DNA of 11,157 nucleotides from CAVPRW01 sp046727435 [NCBI: bacterium] (GCA_046727435.1 JBKPCR010000282.1:1-11157), one strand, 5' to 3'; counted from the stretch's first letter, positions 1 through 7,413 are shown. A program made the numbers and translations. The notes: a model not told the origin generated them from the letters alone.

Positions 1-512
1 AGCACATCTGCTTGCCGCGGCAACCACTGCTGCCCATCTAAGGCTCTCCCATCAGCGGTCAGCATCGACGGCGCCCCAATTGACTCGCGCTCTGCAACCG
101 ACAGTACCATGCCATCACCCGGCAACCAGAACCAAATATCCGCATCTAAGCCGCTCTGATGACTGCGGTGGCCGAAGGGCATAGGGCCACCACGGGGCTG
201 TCCAAGATCTCCGATGAGGAGTACCCCCAATCCCTTCTGGTCAGCAGCCGCTCCGAGCTCCTGCAGGTAGCGGACGAGCAGGGGATGACCAAAAAACCGG
301 CGACGCTGCGGTCGCATCACTTGATAGCCTCGTCCTCCAAGGGGAAGTGGAATGGCGCCCTGCACACAACCAGCTGTATATGATCCGATGGCGTGCGGCG
401 TCCCGGGAGCGGGCTCCAGGACTTCACCCCAGGTCATGGGTAAGGCGACGGACGGGGTAAGACTCCAAGCCAGTGCCACCAGGAAACAAAGCCGTTTCAC
501 GAGTCCCATCAT
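1..512 (-). CDS. mepA: Murein endopeptidase, MepA / peptidase M74 family (partial, 3' end beyond window)
   Basis: Periplasmic zinc metallopeptidase of the LAS group; the family cuts D-alanyl-meso-diaminopimelate cross-links in peptidoglycan. I read this frame directly on the minus strand: 170 codons from the ATG at 512 (a second ATG at 509 is in frame), open to the window edge. Residues 2-23 look like a Sec signal peptide (basic VKR, hydrophobic stretch, SVA cleavage site). Family signatures follow in order: GSYTAGC (43-49), GAIPLPLGGRGYQVMR (52-67), FFGHP (73-77), GDLGQPRGGPM (101-111) and GHRSHQSGLDADIW (114-127). His115, His118 and Asp125 match E. coli MepA His110, His113 and Asp120. The remaining zinc ligand would lie past the edge. 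It begins 11 bases after the YejE-like permease stop, so it is probably the distal gene of the peptide-transporter operon. The family call is firm; completeness is unknown. Confidence 0.9.
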   Translation of the reverse strand, partial: MMGLVKRLCFLVALAWSLTPSVALPMTWGEVLEPAPGTPHAIGSYTAGCVQGAIPLPLGGRGYQVMRPQRRRFFGHPLLVRYLQELGAAADQKGLGVLLIGDLGQPRGGPMPFGHRSHQSGLDADIWFWLPGDGMVLSVAERESIGAPSMLTADGRALDGQQWLPRQADV

Positions 513-523
513 TCATCCCCGAC

Positions 524-1606
524 TCATTTCAGCCGCGGGTCAAGAGCGTCGCGCAATCCTTCGCCAACCATATAATAAGAAATAACCGCCACGAAAATAG
601 CGGCGCCCGGGAAGACGGCCAGCCACCAGGCGAAGGTATTACTACGGGCTTCGTTGAGGATCGATCCCCAGGTCACGGTATCGGCAGGTACGCCGACGCC
701 TAGGAAGCTGAGACCAGATTCCGCAAGAATTGCCGAGGCGATGCCGAGCACTACGGACACCAGGACGGGGGCCAGCGCATTGGGCAAGATATGCCGAAAC
801 ATGATGCGGCGGTCGGGCAGGCCAATCGCTGTGGCCGCCGTAACATAATCCAGATTCCGCACCTTTAAAAACTCGTTCCGGGTGAAGCGCGCCATCCCTA
901 CCCACCCTGTGAGCCCGATGATGATCATCGTGTAGAAGATGCTTGGCTTCAGGAACGCGGCAATGGTCAAAAGCAGGAGGAATGTCGGGATCGCCAGCAT
1001 CAGCTCGAAGATGCGTGAGATGACGAGGTCCACCCAGCCGCCGAAGAAGCCCGCCAAAGCACCCAGAAACACGCCAACGACGAGGGCGATCCCCACCGAC
1101 ACAAAGCCAATCGACAGCGAATAGCGTGAACCGTGCACGATTCCCGCCATGACGTCGCGCCCTAAGCGGTCGGTGCCAAGCCAGTGCTCTGCTGATGGAG
1201 GTGCAAATGGGTTGGTCAGATCGATCTGGTTCGGGCGGTAGGGAATCGGTGGGAAGATGGCGCGCTCGGCGGCCAGTGACCGGTAGTCCACGTTTAGCAA
1301 TTCAAGCGGCCACTGCGCCAGTCCAAGAGCAACTAGATAGCTATACGGCACGGGGAAATATGTCTGGCCTTTATAAGTCATGTACAGGGGTTTGTCATTG
1401 GCCAGGAAATCGGCGCTCAGGGCCATCGCCACGAGCGCTAAGACCACGTACAGGCCCATCACCGCCAGATAGTTGCGTTTGAATTGCCGCCACACGCGCG
1501 CCCAGAAGCCTTGCGCAGGCTCAATCGCGGGTGTCTGCGGCACCGCAGGTCGGGATGTCATGGCGGACGTCGTCTGCCTTGACATGACCCGTCGTTGAGG
1601 CTGCAT
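524..1606 (-). CDS. yejE: Peptide ABC transporter permease, YejE-like
   Basis: Inner-membrane permease of a peptide-type (DppC/OppC superfamily) ABC importer, 360 residues. A cytoplasmic N-terminus (1-45) leads into TM1 (about 46-66). A long periplasmic segment then begins LANDKPLYMTYKG (68-80), closely resembling the opening of the E. coli YejE insert (ANDKPL...Y...YFP), which is why I call it YejE-like rather than DppC. GTDRLGRDV (144-152) is the usual OppC/DppC motif. Further membrane segments lie at about 164-187, 200-219, 222-240, 278-298 and 326-347. The EAA loop that contacts the ATPase is AATAIGLPDRRIMFRHILPN (257-276), and the protein ends in the typical DALDPRLK. The start at 1606 lies 11 bases after the YejB-like stop, with AAGG about ten bases upstream. 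A start at codon 8 is possible but has a poorer ribosome site. Confidence 0.88.
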   Translation of the reverse strand: MQPQRRVMSRQTTSAMTSRPAVPQTPAIEPAQGFWARVWRQFKRNYLAVMGLYVVLALVAMALSADFLANDKPLYMTYKGQTYFPVPYSYLVALGLAQWPLELLNVDYRSLAAERAIFPPIPYRPNQIDLTNPFAPPSAEHWLGTDRLGRDVMAGIVHGSRYSLSIGFVSVGIALVVGVFLGALAGFFGGWVDLVISRIFELMLAIPTFLLLLTIAAFLKPSIFYTMIIIGLTGWVGMARFTRNEFLKVRNLDYVTAATAIGLPDRRIMFRHILPNALAPVLVSVVLGIASAILAESGLSFLGVGVPADTVTWGSILNEARSNTFAWWLAVFPGAAIFVAVISYYMVGEGLRDALDPRLK

Positions 1607-1617
1607 GGCTGACTGCC

Positions 1618-2649
1618 TTACACCGCTCGCCGGCTGAACGCGATGCGGGGATCAACTACCGAGAGCAATAGATCAGAGAGCAAAATGCTCACAAGGGTTA
1701 ACACGGACCCGATGGTGAACACTGCCATGATGATCGGATAATCCCGCGCCAAGACTGCCTCGTAACTCAGTTGGCCGATGCCAGGGATCGAGAACAAGGT
1801 CTCAATAATGATGCTGCCGCCGACCAAACCCGGGATGATCGAGGCCATGATCGTGACAATAGGAATCAACGAATTGCGCAGGACATGCTTATACACCACC
1901 ACCCGCTCCGCCAGCCCTTTCGAGCGCGCCACCAGGACAAAATCTTGACGCAGATTCTCCAGCATGCTGCTGCGCATAAACCGCGACAGGCCAGCAAATC
2001 CGCCATACGACAGCATGAGAACTGGTAGACAGAGATGCCAGCCCTGATCGGCCAGCCGCTGCCACCATGGCCACGCAGGTGAGTAATCCACCGACTGCAG
2101 CCCCCCCGGCGGGAACCAGTAATAGAAATCACCTCCGCCCAGAAAGACGATGGCCATCGTCCCCACCCAAAACGAGGGTAGGGCAAACAAGACGAAGGCG
2201 CCGAACGTGGTCAGCTGATCGCCAAAGGAATACTGATAGGTGGCGGAATAGATGCCCAGTGGAATCGCCACCAGGTAGATGAGCACCGTCGACAGCACAT
2301 TGAGCTTGATGGTGGCGGGAAGACGTTCCACGATCTTCCCCAACACCGGCTGACTGTCCTTGAACGACATCCCAAAATCCAGGGTGAAGAGGTTCTTCAG
2401 CCAGATGAGGTATTGCATATGCAGCGGCTTATCCAGCCCATACAGCGCGCGCCATTCCTGTAACGCCCGATCTACCGCGCCACGCCGCTCAGTAGACAGT
2501 CCTCCTTCTGCTCCGGCTCCCAGCCCGCCACCGGCGCGCAACTCGGCGGGATCACCAGGTGCTAAGTGAATGATAGAAAAGGCGATCAGGGTGATACCGA
2601 AGAAGGTAGGAATCATCAAAAGGAGGCGCTGCACGAGATACGCGATCAT
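1618..2649 (-). CDS. yejB: Peptide ABC transporter permease, YejB-like
   Basis: First inner-membrane permease of the importer (DppB/OppB superfamily), 343 residues, the expected size. The N-terminus MIAYLVQRLLLMIPTFFGIT is the standard OppB/DppB TM1 signature, followed by APGDP (30-34). The periplasmic stretch 35-65 is glycine-rich and somewhat longer than in DppB, as in YejB. YGLDKP (70-75) and LDFGMSF (90-96) are family motifs. More membrane segments lie at about 116-136, 146-170, 206-222, 262-282 and 305-328. The EAA loop is ARSKGLAERVVVYKHVLRNS (241-260), and DPRIAF (333-338) closes the protein as in E. coli YejB (DPRIDF). Translation starts 12 bases after the binding-protein stop, and the downstream permease follows after 11 bases, so translational coupling is likely. 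I infer that it pairs with the YejE-like subunit to form the pore. Confidence 0.88.
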   Translation of the reverse strand: MIAYLVQRLLLMIPTFFGITLIAFSIIHLAPGDPAELRAGGGLGAGAEGGLSTERRGAVDRALQEWRALYGLDKPLHMQYLIWLKNLFTLDFGMSFKDSQPVLGKIVERLPATIKLNVLSTVLIYLVAIPLGIYSATYQYSFGDQLTTFGAFVLFALPSFWVGTMAIVFLGGGDFYYWFPPGGLQSVDYSPAWPWWQRLADQGWHLCLPVLMLSYGGFAGLSRFMRSSMLENLRQDFVLVARSKGLAERVVVYKHVLRNSLIPIVTIMASIIPGLVGGSIIIETLFSIPGIGQLSYEAVLARDYPIIMAVFTIGSVLTLVSILLSDLLLSVVDPRIAFSRRAV

Positions 2650-2661
2650 CGCGTCGGCCTA

Positions 2662-4437
2662 CTATGGTGTGAGTTGCGCTGTATACTTCTGTTGCGCTTT
2701 CGGCACCCACCAATCCAACGATCGCAGTCTGCCGATCGGGAGCACCTCCACCCCCTGGAAGCGGCGGCTCACTGCCGTCACCGCCTTCTGGATGAATAGG
2801 AAGGTATACGGCTGTTCAACGTTGAGAATGCGCTGGAACTCGTGGTACAGCTCGATGCGCTTGTTGGCGTCGAAGGTCCGGCGGTACTCCTCTAAGATGG
2901 CGTCCACACGCGGGTTCTTATAGCTAATCATATTGGAGCCTTTATTTTCCACCTGTGAGGAGTGCCACACCTGATAGGCATCCGGTTCGGTGACACTCAT
3001 GGCCCAGCCGAGAATGACTGCGTCGAACTTGTGATTGCGCACCTCATCCAGGAAAATCGTCCAGTCCAGTGCCCGCACGTTGGCATCGATCCCATGCTTG
3101 CGGAGCTCATCCTGCAGCGCTAGGGCGACGCCTTTGCGGGTGTCGTTGCCCGAGTTGAATTTGATCTCGAATCGAAACGGCGTGCGTTGGCCATCGATCT
3201 CTTTGTCCAGGACGCCATCGCCATCGGTATCTTTCCATCCCGCCTCGCGCAGCAGCGCAAGCGCCTTCTGGGGGTCAAAGGGATAGCTGTAGAGGCTTTC
3301 ATCGTACTCAGGGCGGAAGCGATAAATCGGGCCATCCACGACCTGACCGAGGTCGAACAGGATGGTTTTCACCATCTGCTCACGATTGGTGAGATAGGTC
3401 ATGGCCTGGCGCACCCCCATGTCCTGGAAAATCGGATTGGCGATATTCCAGCCGATGTACGTATAGCTCGGGGTCGAATAGATGTACTTCTCGTAGTCCT
3501 TCTCGAAGCGCGTACCGCTCGTTTGACGGAGGTATTGCAAGGGCTGCAGCCCCATCATATCGAGATTACCGGCCTTCAGGTTGACGAGGGCAGCGTCCAT
3601 GTTGTTGATGACACGCGATTTGCGCACATCGATGTAGACCTGGTCGATCCCTGCCTTGCCGTTGCCCCAGTAACTTGGATCACGCTCCAGCACCACTTCC
3701 TGTCCGGTGGACCAGCTCCTGAACTTATAAGGCCCACTGCCCATGGGATTGCGGGAGTAATTCTGATTGAAGTGCTGAGCGAATTTGCGGACCTGCTCCT
3801 CGTGTTTGGCGTAATCACCCGCCAACTCGGTTACCGTCACTTCTTTCAATAGATCTTCAGGATCGTAATAGTGGCGCGGCAGTACGCCCATTTCTCCCAA
3901 GACGTTTTCATTCAGAAAATAGGGTTCCCTGGCCTTGAAGCGGATGGTCGCGGGATCGAGCAATTCGGCATTGACAATCGACTCGTAGTACACCCGCTGG
4001 AATGGGGCATTGACCAGGGGGCATTTGATAGCCTTGATGCTGAACAGGATATCCTCACCAGTGAGGGGTCGACCATCCTGGAAATGCGCATCAGGCCTAA
4101 TTTTGAACGTATATTCGAGTTTGTCTTCGGAGATCTCGGGGCGTGAGGTCGCCAGATAAGGGCGTAATTCAAGGGTGCGCGGATCACGCTGCAGCAGGGT
4201 TTCGAAGATGTAGCCCAGAAGCGAGCTAGCCCCCGCGTCGTTGCTGGTCAGGGGATTGAGTTGCTCGGGGTCGCTCAAGATATGCCCGATCAACCAATCG
4301 CCGGTGACCGGGGGCTTTGAGATGGGCTCTCCTGTCCGAGCCACCGGGGCGTCCAGTAGACCGACAAACACAAGCACCAAGAGGCCAGACAATATACGTG
4401 AGAAGCTACGTCCAGGGGCTGCCGGAGTCGTCACCAT
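2662..4437 (-). CDS. Peptide-type ABC transporter solute-binding protein (SBP_bac_5 family)
   Basis: Periplasmic substrate-capturing subunit for the adjacent permeases, 591 residues from the ATG at 4437. I chose this start because AAAGGAG lies six bases upstream and a strong promoter places transcription start near 4514. The frame stays open to a TTG at 4509, but that leaves almost no leader. Residues 10-34 form a signal peptide (RSFSRILSGLLVLVFVGLL, cleavage near PVA). Family landmarks: LNPLTSNDAG (60-69), FETLLQRDP (78-86), LEYTFKIRPDAHFQDGRPLT (107-126), MGSGPYKF (232-239), GIDQVYIDV (263-271), MGVRQAMTYLTNR (340-352), ALALLREAGW (392-401) and FDAVILGW (471-478). DTDGDGVLD (403-411) resembles a calcium-binding loop, common in this family. 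The sequence looks closer to generic DppA/OppA-type proteins than to E. coli YejA, so ligand class beyond 'probably peptide' is inference. Confidence 0.9.
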   Translation of the reverse strand: MVTTPAAPGRSFSRILSGLLVLVFVGLLDAPVARTGEPISKPPVTGDWLIGHILSDPEQLNPLTSNDAGASSLLGYIFETLLQRDPRTLELRPYLATSRPEISEDKLEYTFKIRPDAHFQDGRPLTGEDILFSIKAIKCPLVNAPFQRVYYESIVNAELLDPATIRFKAREPYFLNENVLGEMGVLPRHYYDPEDLLKEVTVTELAGDYAKHEEQVRKFAQHFNQNYSRNPMGSGPYKFRSWSTGQEVVLERDPSYWGNGKAGIDQVYIDVRKSRVINNMDAALVNLKAGNLDMMGLQPLQYLRQTSGTRFEKDYEKYIYSTPSYTYIGWNIANPIFQDMGVRQAMTYLTNREQMVKTILFDLGQVVDGPIYRFRPEYDESLYSYPFDPQKALALLREAGWKDTDGDGVLDKEIDGQRTPFRFEIKFNSGNDTRKGVALALQDELRKHGIDANVRALDWTIFLDEVRNHKFDAVILGWAMSVTEPDAYQVWHSSQVENKGSNMISYKNPRVDAILEEYRRTFDANKRIELYHEFQRILNVEQPYTFLFIQKAVTAVSRRFQGVEVLPIGRLRSLDWWVPKAQQKYTAQLTP

Positions 4438-4443
4438 TCCAGA

Positions 4444-4450
4444 CTCCTTT
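4444..4450 (-). promoter_or_regulatory. Ribosome binding site of the solute-binding-protein gene
   Basis: AAAGGAG on the minus strand, six bases before the ATG at 4437. It decides the start against the upstream TTG at 4509. Confidence 0.8.
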
Positions 4451-4520
4451 ACTGGCGAAGAGACAGGTGTCGGGTTGTTGAATGGATCAAGCATAGGAAA
4501 GAACGACAATTGTGCTTCTG

Positions 4521-4549
4521 ACTATACCGAAGCGGCGGGGGAATTGCAA
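4521..4549 (-). promoter_or_regulatory. Sigma70-like promoter of the peptide transporter operon
   Basis: On the minus strand TTGCAA (4544-4549) and TATAGT (4521-4526) are separated by exactly 17 bases. They match the sigma70 -35 and -10 consensus at 4 and 5 of 6 positions. Transcription would begin near 4514, giving a leader of roughly 77 bases before the ATG at 4437. The promoter starts only six bases past the aminotransferase stop and no terminator is visible between them, so read-through from that gene is also possible. Confidence 0.6.
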
Positions 4550-4555
4550 AACCTT

Positions 4556-5761
4556 TCAGGACAGTTGGTGATAGAAGTCGGCAACTTGTTTCACCACATA
4601 CACCTGTTGAGCCTCGCTCAGCTCAGGGTACATGGGTAGGGCCAGCGATTCCTCCGCCGCCTGCTCCGCTGCGGGAAAGTCGCCTTTGCGGTAGCCCAGC
4701 GACGCAAAGCAGGGCTGCAAATGCAACGGCAGCGGATAATATACATCCGTGCCCACACCATGCTCGGACAGATAGGCACGCAGCCGGTCACGCTGGCGTA
4801 CGCGCACCGCATATACATAAAAAATATGTGTGCATGATGGGGCGACCACCGGCACCATAACCGGACAACTGTCGTCCCACGCATCGGGCGTGCCTGCCAA
4901 GCGAGCCTCCTGAAAAAGCTGGTCGTAGCGCGCCGCTCTGGCCTGACGAGCGGCGATCCAGTCATCGAGATAGCGCAGTTTCACGCGTAGCACCGCCGCC
5001 TGGAGCTCATCGAGGCGACTGTTGACGCCGACCATGTCATGGCGGTACTTCCCCACCTCCCCATGCATGCGGAGTGCGCGTACACGTTCCATCAAGGCCG
5101 GATCGCGGGCCAGCACCATCCCAGCATCGCCATAGGCCCCCAGCGCCTTGGAGGGATAGAACGACAGACACCCCAGTTCTCCCATGGCGCCGGCTCGAAG
5201 CCATGTGCCCGCGGTGTCGCCTCCGTTGACGCCGGCCTGCGGCAGCAGGTACTCAGCGCCAATCACTTGTGCGGCGTCCTCAATGACCGCCAGGCCATGT
5301 TCTCTTGCCAGAGCGAGTAATGGTGCCATGTCGGCGCACTGGCCATAGAGGTGCACTGGGATGATGGCCTTAGTCCGCGAGGTAATACGGGCTTTCACCT
5401 GCTCTACGGCGAGGTTGAACGTCGTGGGATCGATGTCCACAAAGACCGGTATACCCCCCAGGCGGACCACGGCGGCTGCAGTGGCGAAGAAGGTGAATGG
5501 CGTCGTGATGACTTCATCGCCGTGGCCGAAGCCGATCGCCATCAACGCCAGCAACAGGGCATCGCTTCCCGAGGCGACGCCGACGGCGTGTGGTGACTGG
5601 CAAAAGCGTGCCACTTCGGTCTCAAAGGCGCTTACATTCGATCCCAGGACGAATCGCTGACTCTCCAGCACCGCGTCGATTGCCTGGCGAATTTCCGCTT
5701 GAATGGCCGTGTACTGAGCAGTCAGATCGAGTAATGGAACTCCCATCGACGCAGCGGGCAC
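4556..5761 (-). CDS. DegT/DnrJ/EryC1/StrS-family PLP-dependent aminotransferase
   Basis: Fold-type I PLP enzyme of the family that mostly transaminates nucleotide-linked keto-sugars for O-antigen, glycan or natural-product amino sugars. The chosen GTG start at 5761 has AAGGAG seven bases upstream and gives 401 residues. An ATG at 5746 (MGVPLLDL) would also leave a complete fold. Visible landmarks: VPLLDLTAQY (8-17), RFVLGSNVSAFE (36-47), VASGSDALLLAL (62-73, phosphate-binding), TPFTFFATA (87-95), VHLYGQ (136-141), EDAAQ (161-165, Asp for the pyridine nitrogen), SFYPSK (200-205, Lys205 forming the Schiff base), GAYGDAGMV (208-216), MHGEVGKYRHDMVGVNSRLD (232-251) and YYPLPLHLQPCF (341-352). An apparent insertion of about 13 residues (172-189) precedes the lysine motif. 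No sugar dehydratase, nucleotidyltransferase or glycosyltransferase gene is nearby, so its substrate cannot be named. Confidence 0.92.
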   Translation of the reverse strand: MPAASMGVPLLDLTAQYTAIQAEIRQAIDAVLESQRFVLGSNVSAFETEVARFCQSPHAVGVASGSDALLLALMAIGFGHGDEVITTPFTFFATAAAVVRLGGIPVFVDIDPTTFNLAVEQVKARITSRTKAIIPVHLYGQCADMAPLLALAREHGLAVIEDAAQVIGAEYLLPQAGVNGGDTAGTWLRAGAMGELGCLSFYPSKALGAYGDAGMVLARDPALMERVRALRMHGEVGKYRHDMVGVNSRLDELQAAVLRVKLRYLDDWIAARQARAARYDQLFQEARLAGTPDAWDDSCPVMVPVVAPSCTHIFYVYAVRVRQRDRLRAYLSEHGVGTDVYYPLPLHLQPCFASLGYRKGDFPAAEQAAEESLALPMYPELSEAQQVYVVKQVADFYHQLS

Positions 5762-5768
5762 CCCATCT

Positions 5769-5774
5769 CTCCTT
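5769..5774 (-). promoter_or_regulatory. Ribosome binding site supporting the GTG start of the aminotransferase
   Basis: AAGGAG on the minus strand, seven bases before GTG at 5761. The in-frame ATG at 5746 has no comparable site at proper distance. Confidence 0.6.
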
Positions 5775-5822
5775 CCCCAGAGCTTCGCAGAATCAACCTC
5801 CCAACCTTGACCAGATTCTATG

Positions 5823-5848
5823 CTTCCTCTCCCGCTGAGAGAGGGAAG
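5823..5848. repeat. Dispersed palindrome, copy 1 (CCTCTC-CCGCTGA-GAGAGG core)
   Basis: CTTCCTCTC and GAGAGGGAAG pair with one bulged base around the 7-base loop CCGCTGA. The element at 11049-11075 has the same core and loop except one base (CCGGTGA). No T-run follows on either strand, so it resembles a REP-like intergenic palindrome more than a terminator. It lies between the aminotransferase and TRAP promoters. Confidence 0.6.
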
Positions 5849-6030
5849 TAATGCACCTCTCACAGTTGTTGTCGTGCACCAGGAGAGTCTTTCATGGGTG
5901 GCCACGCAATCAGAGCCGCGCATCAACCGTCTGACAGTAACCTATTCCGCCGCAACACGTCAAGAACAGGGTGACTTGGTATGCGCTGCCGTTTCCCCCT
6001 GTCGACGAGCAGTGCGCAAACCACAAAACC

Positions 6031-6069
6031 AAAAAAAACTTGACGTTCTAGTCCTTTACAGGATATACA
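6031..6069 (+). promoter_or_regulatory. Promoter of the TRAP transporter operon with A-tract
   Basis: TTGACG (6040-6045) and TATACA (6064-6069) are 18 bases apart, matching the -35 consensus at 5 of 6 and the -10 at 4 of 6. A run of eight A (6031-6038) sits directly upstream of the -35 box, as an UP element would. The spacer contains a small inverted repeat, TCCT-TTAC-AGGA (6052-6063), which could be a repressor half-site pair or chance. Predicted transcription starts near 6076, leaving a leader of about 139 bases before dctP. Confidence 0.5.
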
Positions 6070-6200
6070 CTGGGCCATTTCGGCCGGTCGGGCGCCATCC
6101 AGAGTGAGGGAGCGGTTGTCTGGCGAGATTGTGGCAAGGGGCTCTCTCCGGTCTTGAGGGTTAGCCTGTGTCCCTCTTCCAATGGACCTTTGAACCTGTG

Positions 6201-6207
6201 GGGAGGT
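6201..6207 (+). promoter_or_regulatory. Ribosome binding site of dctP
   Basis: GGGAGGT seven bases before the ATG at 6215; a strong site that fixes the start. Confidence 0.8.
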
Positions 6208-6214
6208 AATCATC

Positions 6215-7384
6215 ATGAGTGACAGCAAGGACACGATCTCTCGACGCCCGAAGGCTGTGTCCCGCCGTGGATTGCTGGGTGCGGCGGCGGCCGGCGCCAT
6301 CGCCGCGGGGGTCGGGCTGACCTCCGCATCGCGCGCAGCGGCGCAAGCCACGGTCACCTTCAAGATGCAAAGCACCTGGCCCACGAAGGACATTTTCCAT
6401 GAAATCTTTGTCGACTGGGGAAAGAAAACTGAGGAGATGGCTGGCGGTCGCCTCAAAATCGACATCCTCCCCGCTGGCGCGGTGGTGCCCGCTTTCCAGT
6501 TGATCGAGGCCGTCCACCAGGGGACACTCGACGGCGGCCATGGGGTCCCGGCCTACTGGTTCGGCAAGAATGTGGCGGCCAGCCTGTTCGGCACCGGCCC
6601 GTCGTTCGGGCTAGACGCCGAGGGGCTACTCGGGTGGATACACCATGGCGGCGGGCAAGAACTTTACAATGAGCTCATCCAGAATGTCATGAAGCTCGAC
6701 GTGCAGTCCTTTTTTCATGGTCCCATGCCCACCCAGCCGCTCGGCTGGTTCAAGTCGGCAGTCAGCAAGCCTGAGGACCTGAAAGGTGTGAAGTTCCGGA
6801 CCGTTGGGCTATCCGCCGACCTCTTCAAGCAGATGGGTGCATCAGTCGTCATCCTGCCGGGCGGTGAAATCATCCCAGCCCTCGACCGCGGCGTCATTGA
6901 CGCGGCGGAGTTCAACAACCCGTCATCGGATCGACTGCTCGGCTTTCCAGACGTGCGCAAACTCATGATGGCCCAGAGCTATCACCAGCCGGTGGAGTTC
7001 CTTGAGCTGCTCATCAACAAGAAGAAGTACGAGGCGCTCCCGAAAGACCTGCAGGCCATCATCAAATACGCCGCCATGGCGGAATCGGCGGACTTCACCT
7101 GGAAGTTCATGGATCGGAACTCGAAGGACCTGGAAGAGATGAAGACCAAGCAAAATGTCCAGGTGGTCAAGACGCCAAACGGGGTGCTGGAGGCACAGCT
7201 CAAAGCCTGGGATGCGGTCGTCGAGGACAAATCTAAGGGCAACCCGTTCTTCGTCAAGGTGTTGGAGTCTCAGCGGCAGTGGGCTGCTCGCGTAGTGCCG
7301 CTACGCCAGGAGATTATGGTCGATAACGAACCAGCCTATCAGCACTACTTCAAGGCTAGCGCGGACCCTGCGAAGAAGCCGTGA
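6215..7384 (+). CDS. dctP: TRAP transporter solute-binding protein, DctP family (Tat-exported)
   Basis: Periplasmic substrate-binding subunit of a tripartite ATP-independent transporter, which is driven by an ion gradient; 389 residues. The N-terminus carries a Tat signal: SRRGLLG (16-22, Arg17-Arg18), an alanine/glycine-rich hydrophobic stretch, and cleavage near AAAQA (41-45). The mature protein opens with VTFKMQSTWP (47-56). GVKFRTVG (191-198) contains the Arg195 expected to bind the ligand carboxylate. LPGGEIIPALDRGVIDAAEF (214-233) is the conserved DctP core, and AAEFNNPSSDRLLGF corresponds to the TakP/FcbT1 subgroup (mannitol/chloroaromatic or 2-oxo acid type, COG4663) rather than the C4-dicarboxylate type. 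The ligand is therefore probably an organic acid, but which one cannot be read. It is the first gene of the operon, followed by dctQ and dctM. Tat export suggests that the protein may fold in the cytoplasm. Confidence 0.93.
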   Translation: MSDSKDTISRRPKAVSRRGLLGAAAAGAIAAGVGLTSASRAAAQATVTFKMQSTWPTKDIFHEIFVDWGKKTEEMAGGRLKIDILPAGAVVPAFQLIEAVHQGTLDGGHGVPAYWFGKNVAASLFGTGPSFGLDAEGLLGWIHHGGGQELYNELIQNVMKLDVQSFFHGPMPTQPLGWFKSAVSKPEDLKGVKFRTVGLSADLFKQMGASVVILPGGEIIPALDRGVIDAAEFNNPSSDRLLGFPDVRKLMMAQSYHQPVEFLELLINKKKYEALPKDLQAIIKYAAMAESADFTWKFMDRNSKDLEEMKTKQNVQVVKTPNGVLEAQLKAWDAVVEDKSKGNPFFVKVLESQRQWAARVVPLRQEIMVDNEPAYQHYFKASADPAKKP

Positions 7385-7413
7385 TCGATTACCCGGCCGC
7401 ACAGCGACCTGAT

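Larger units (their letters stand above)
5762..6214. other. Intergenic region between divergent aminotransferase and TRAP operon
   Basis: This 453-base stretch contains no convincing gene on either strand; the ORFs across it have no recognisable family features. It holds the aminotransferase ribosome site, a possible minus-strand -10 (TAGAAT at 5815-5820, without a clear -35), a short palindrome (5823-5848), an inverted TGCAC/GTGCA pair (5852-5856 and 5874-5878) of unknown meaning, and the plus-strand promoter and long leader of the TRAP operon. Confidence 0.6.

Noticed and set aside
3187-3852. Long plus-strand ORF (221 codons) opposite the solute-binding-protein gene
   Set aside because: It is antisense to a clearly conserved coding sequence, has no recognisable motif and no convincing ribosome site; such ORFs are common opposite GC-rich genes.
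4438-4509. Start of the solute-binding protein at TTG 4509
   Set aside because: The predicted transcript begins only about five bases earlier; the ATG at 4437 has a strong ribosome site and a proper signal peptide directly after it.
5762-5926. N-terminal extension of the aminotransferase to an ATG at 5926
   Set aside because: The extra 55 residues are low-quality sequence crossing the palindrome; family N-termini begin at VPLLDL, and AAGGAG supports GTG at 5761.
5923-6465. Minus-strand ORF (180 codons) over the TRAP promoter and the start of dctP
   Set aside because: It overlaps the Tat signal and mature start of dctP in antisense, and shows no family features.
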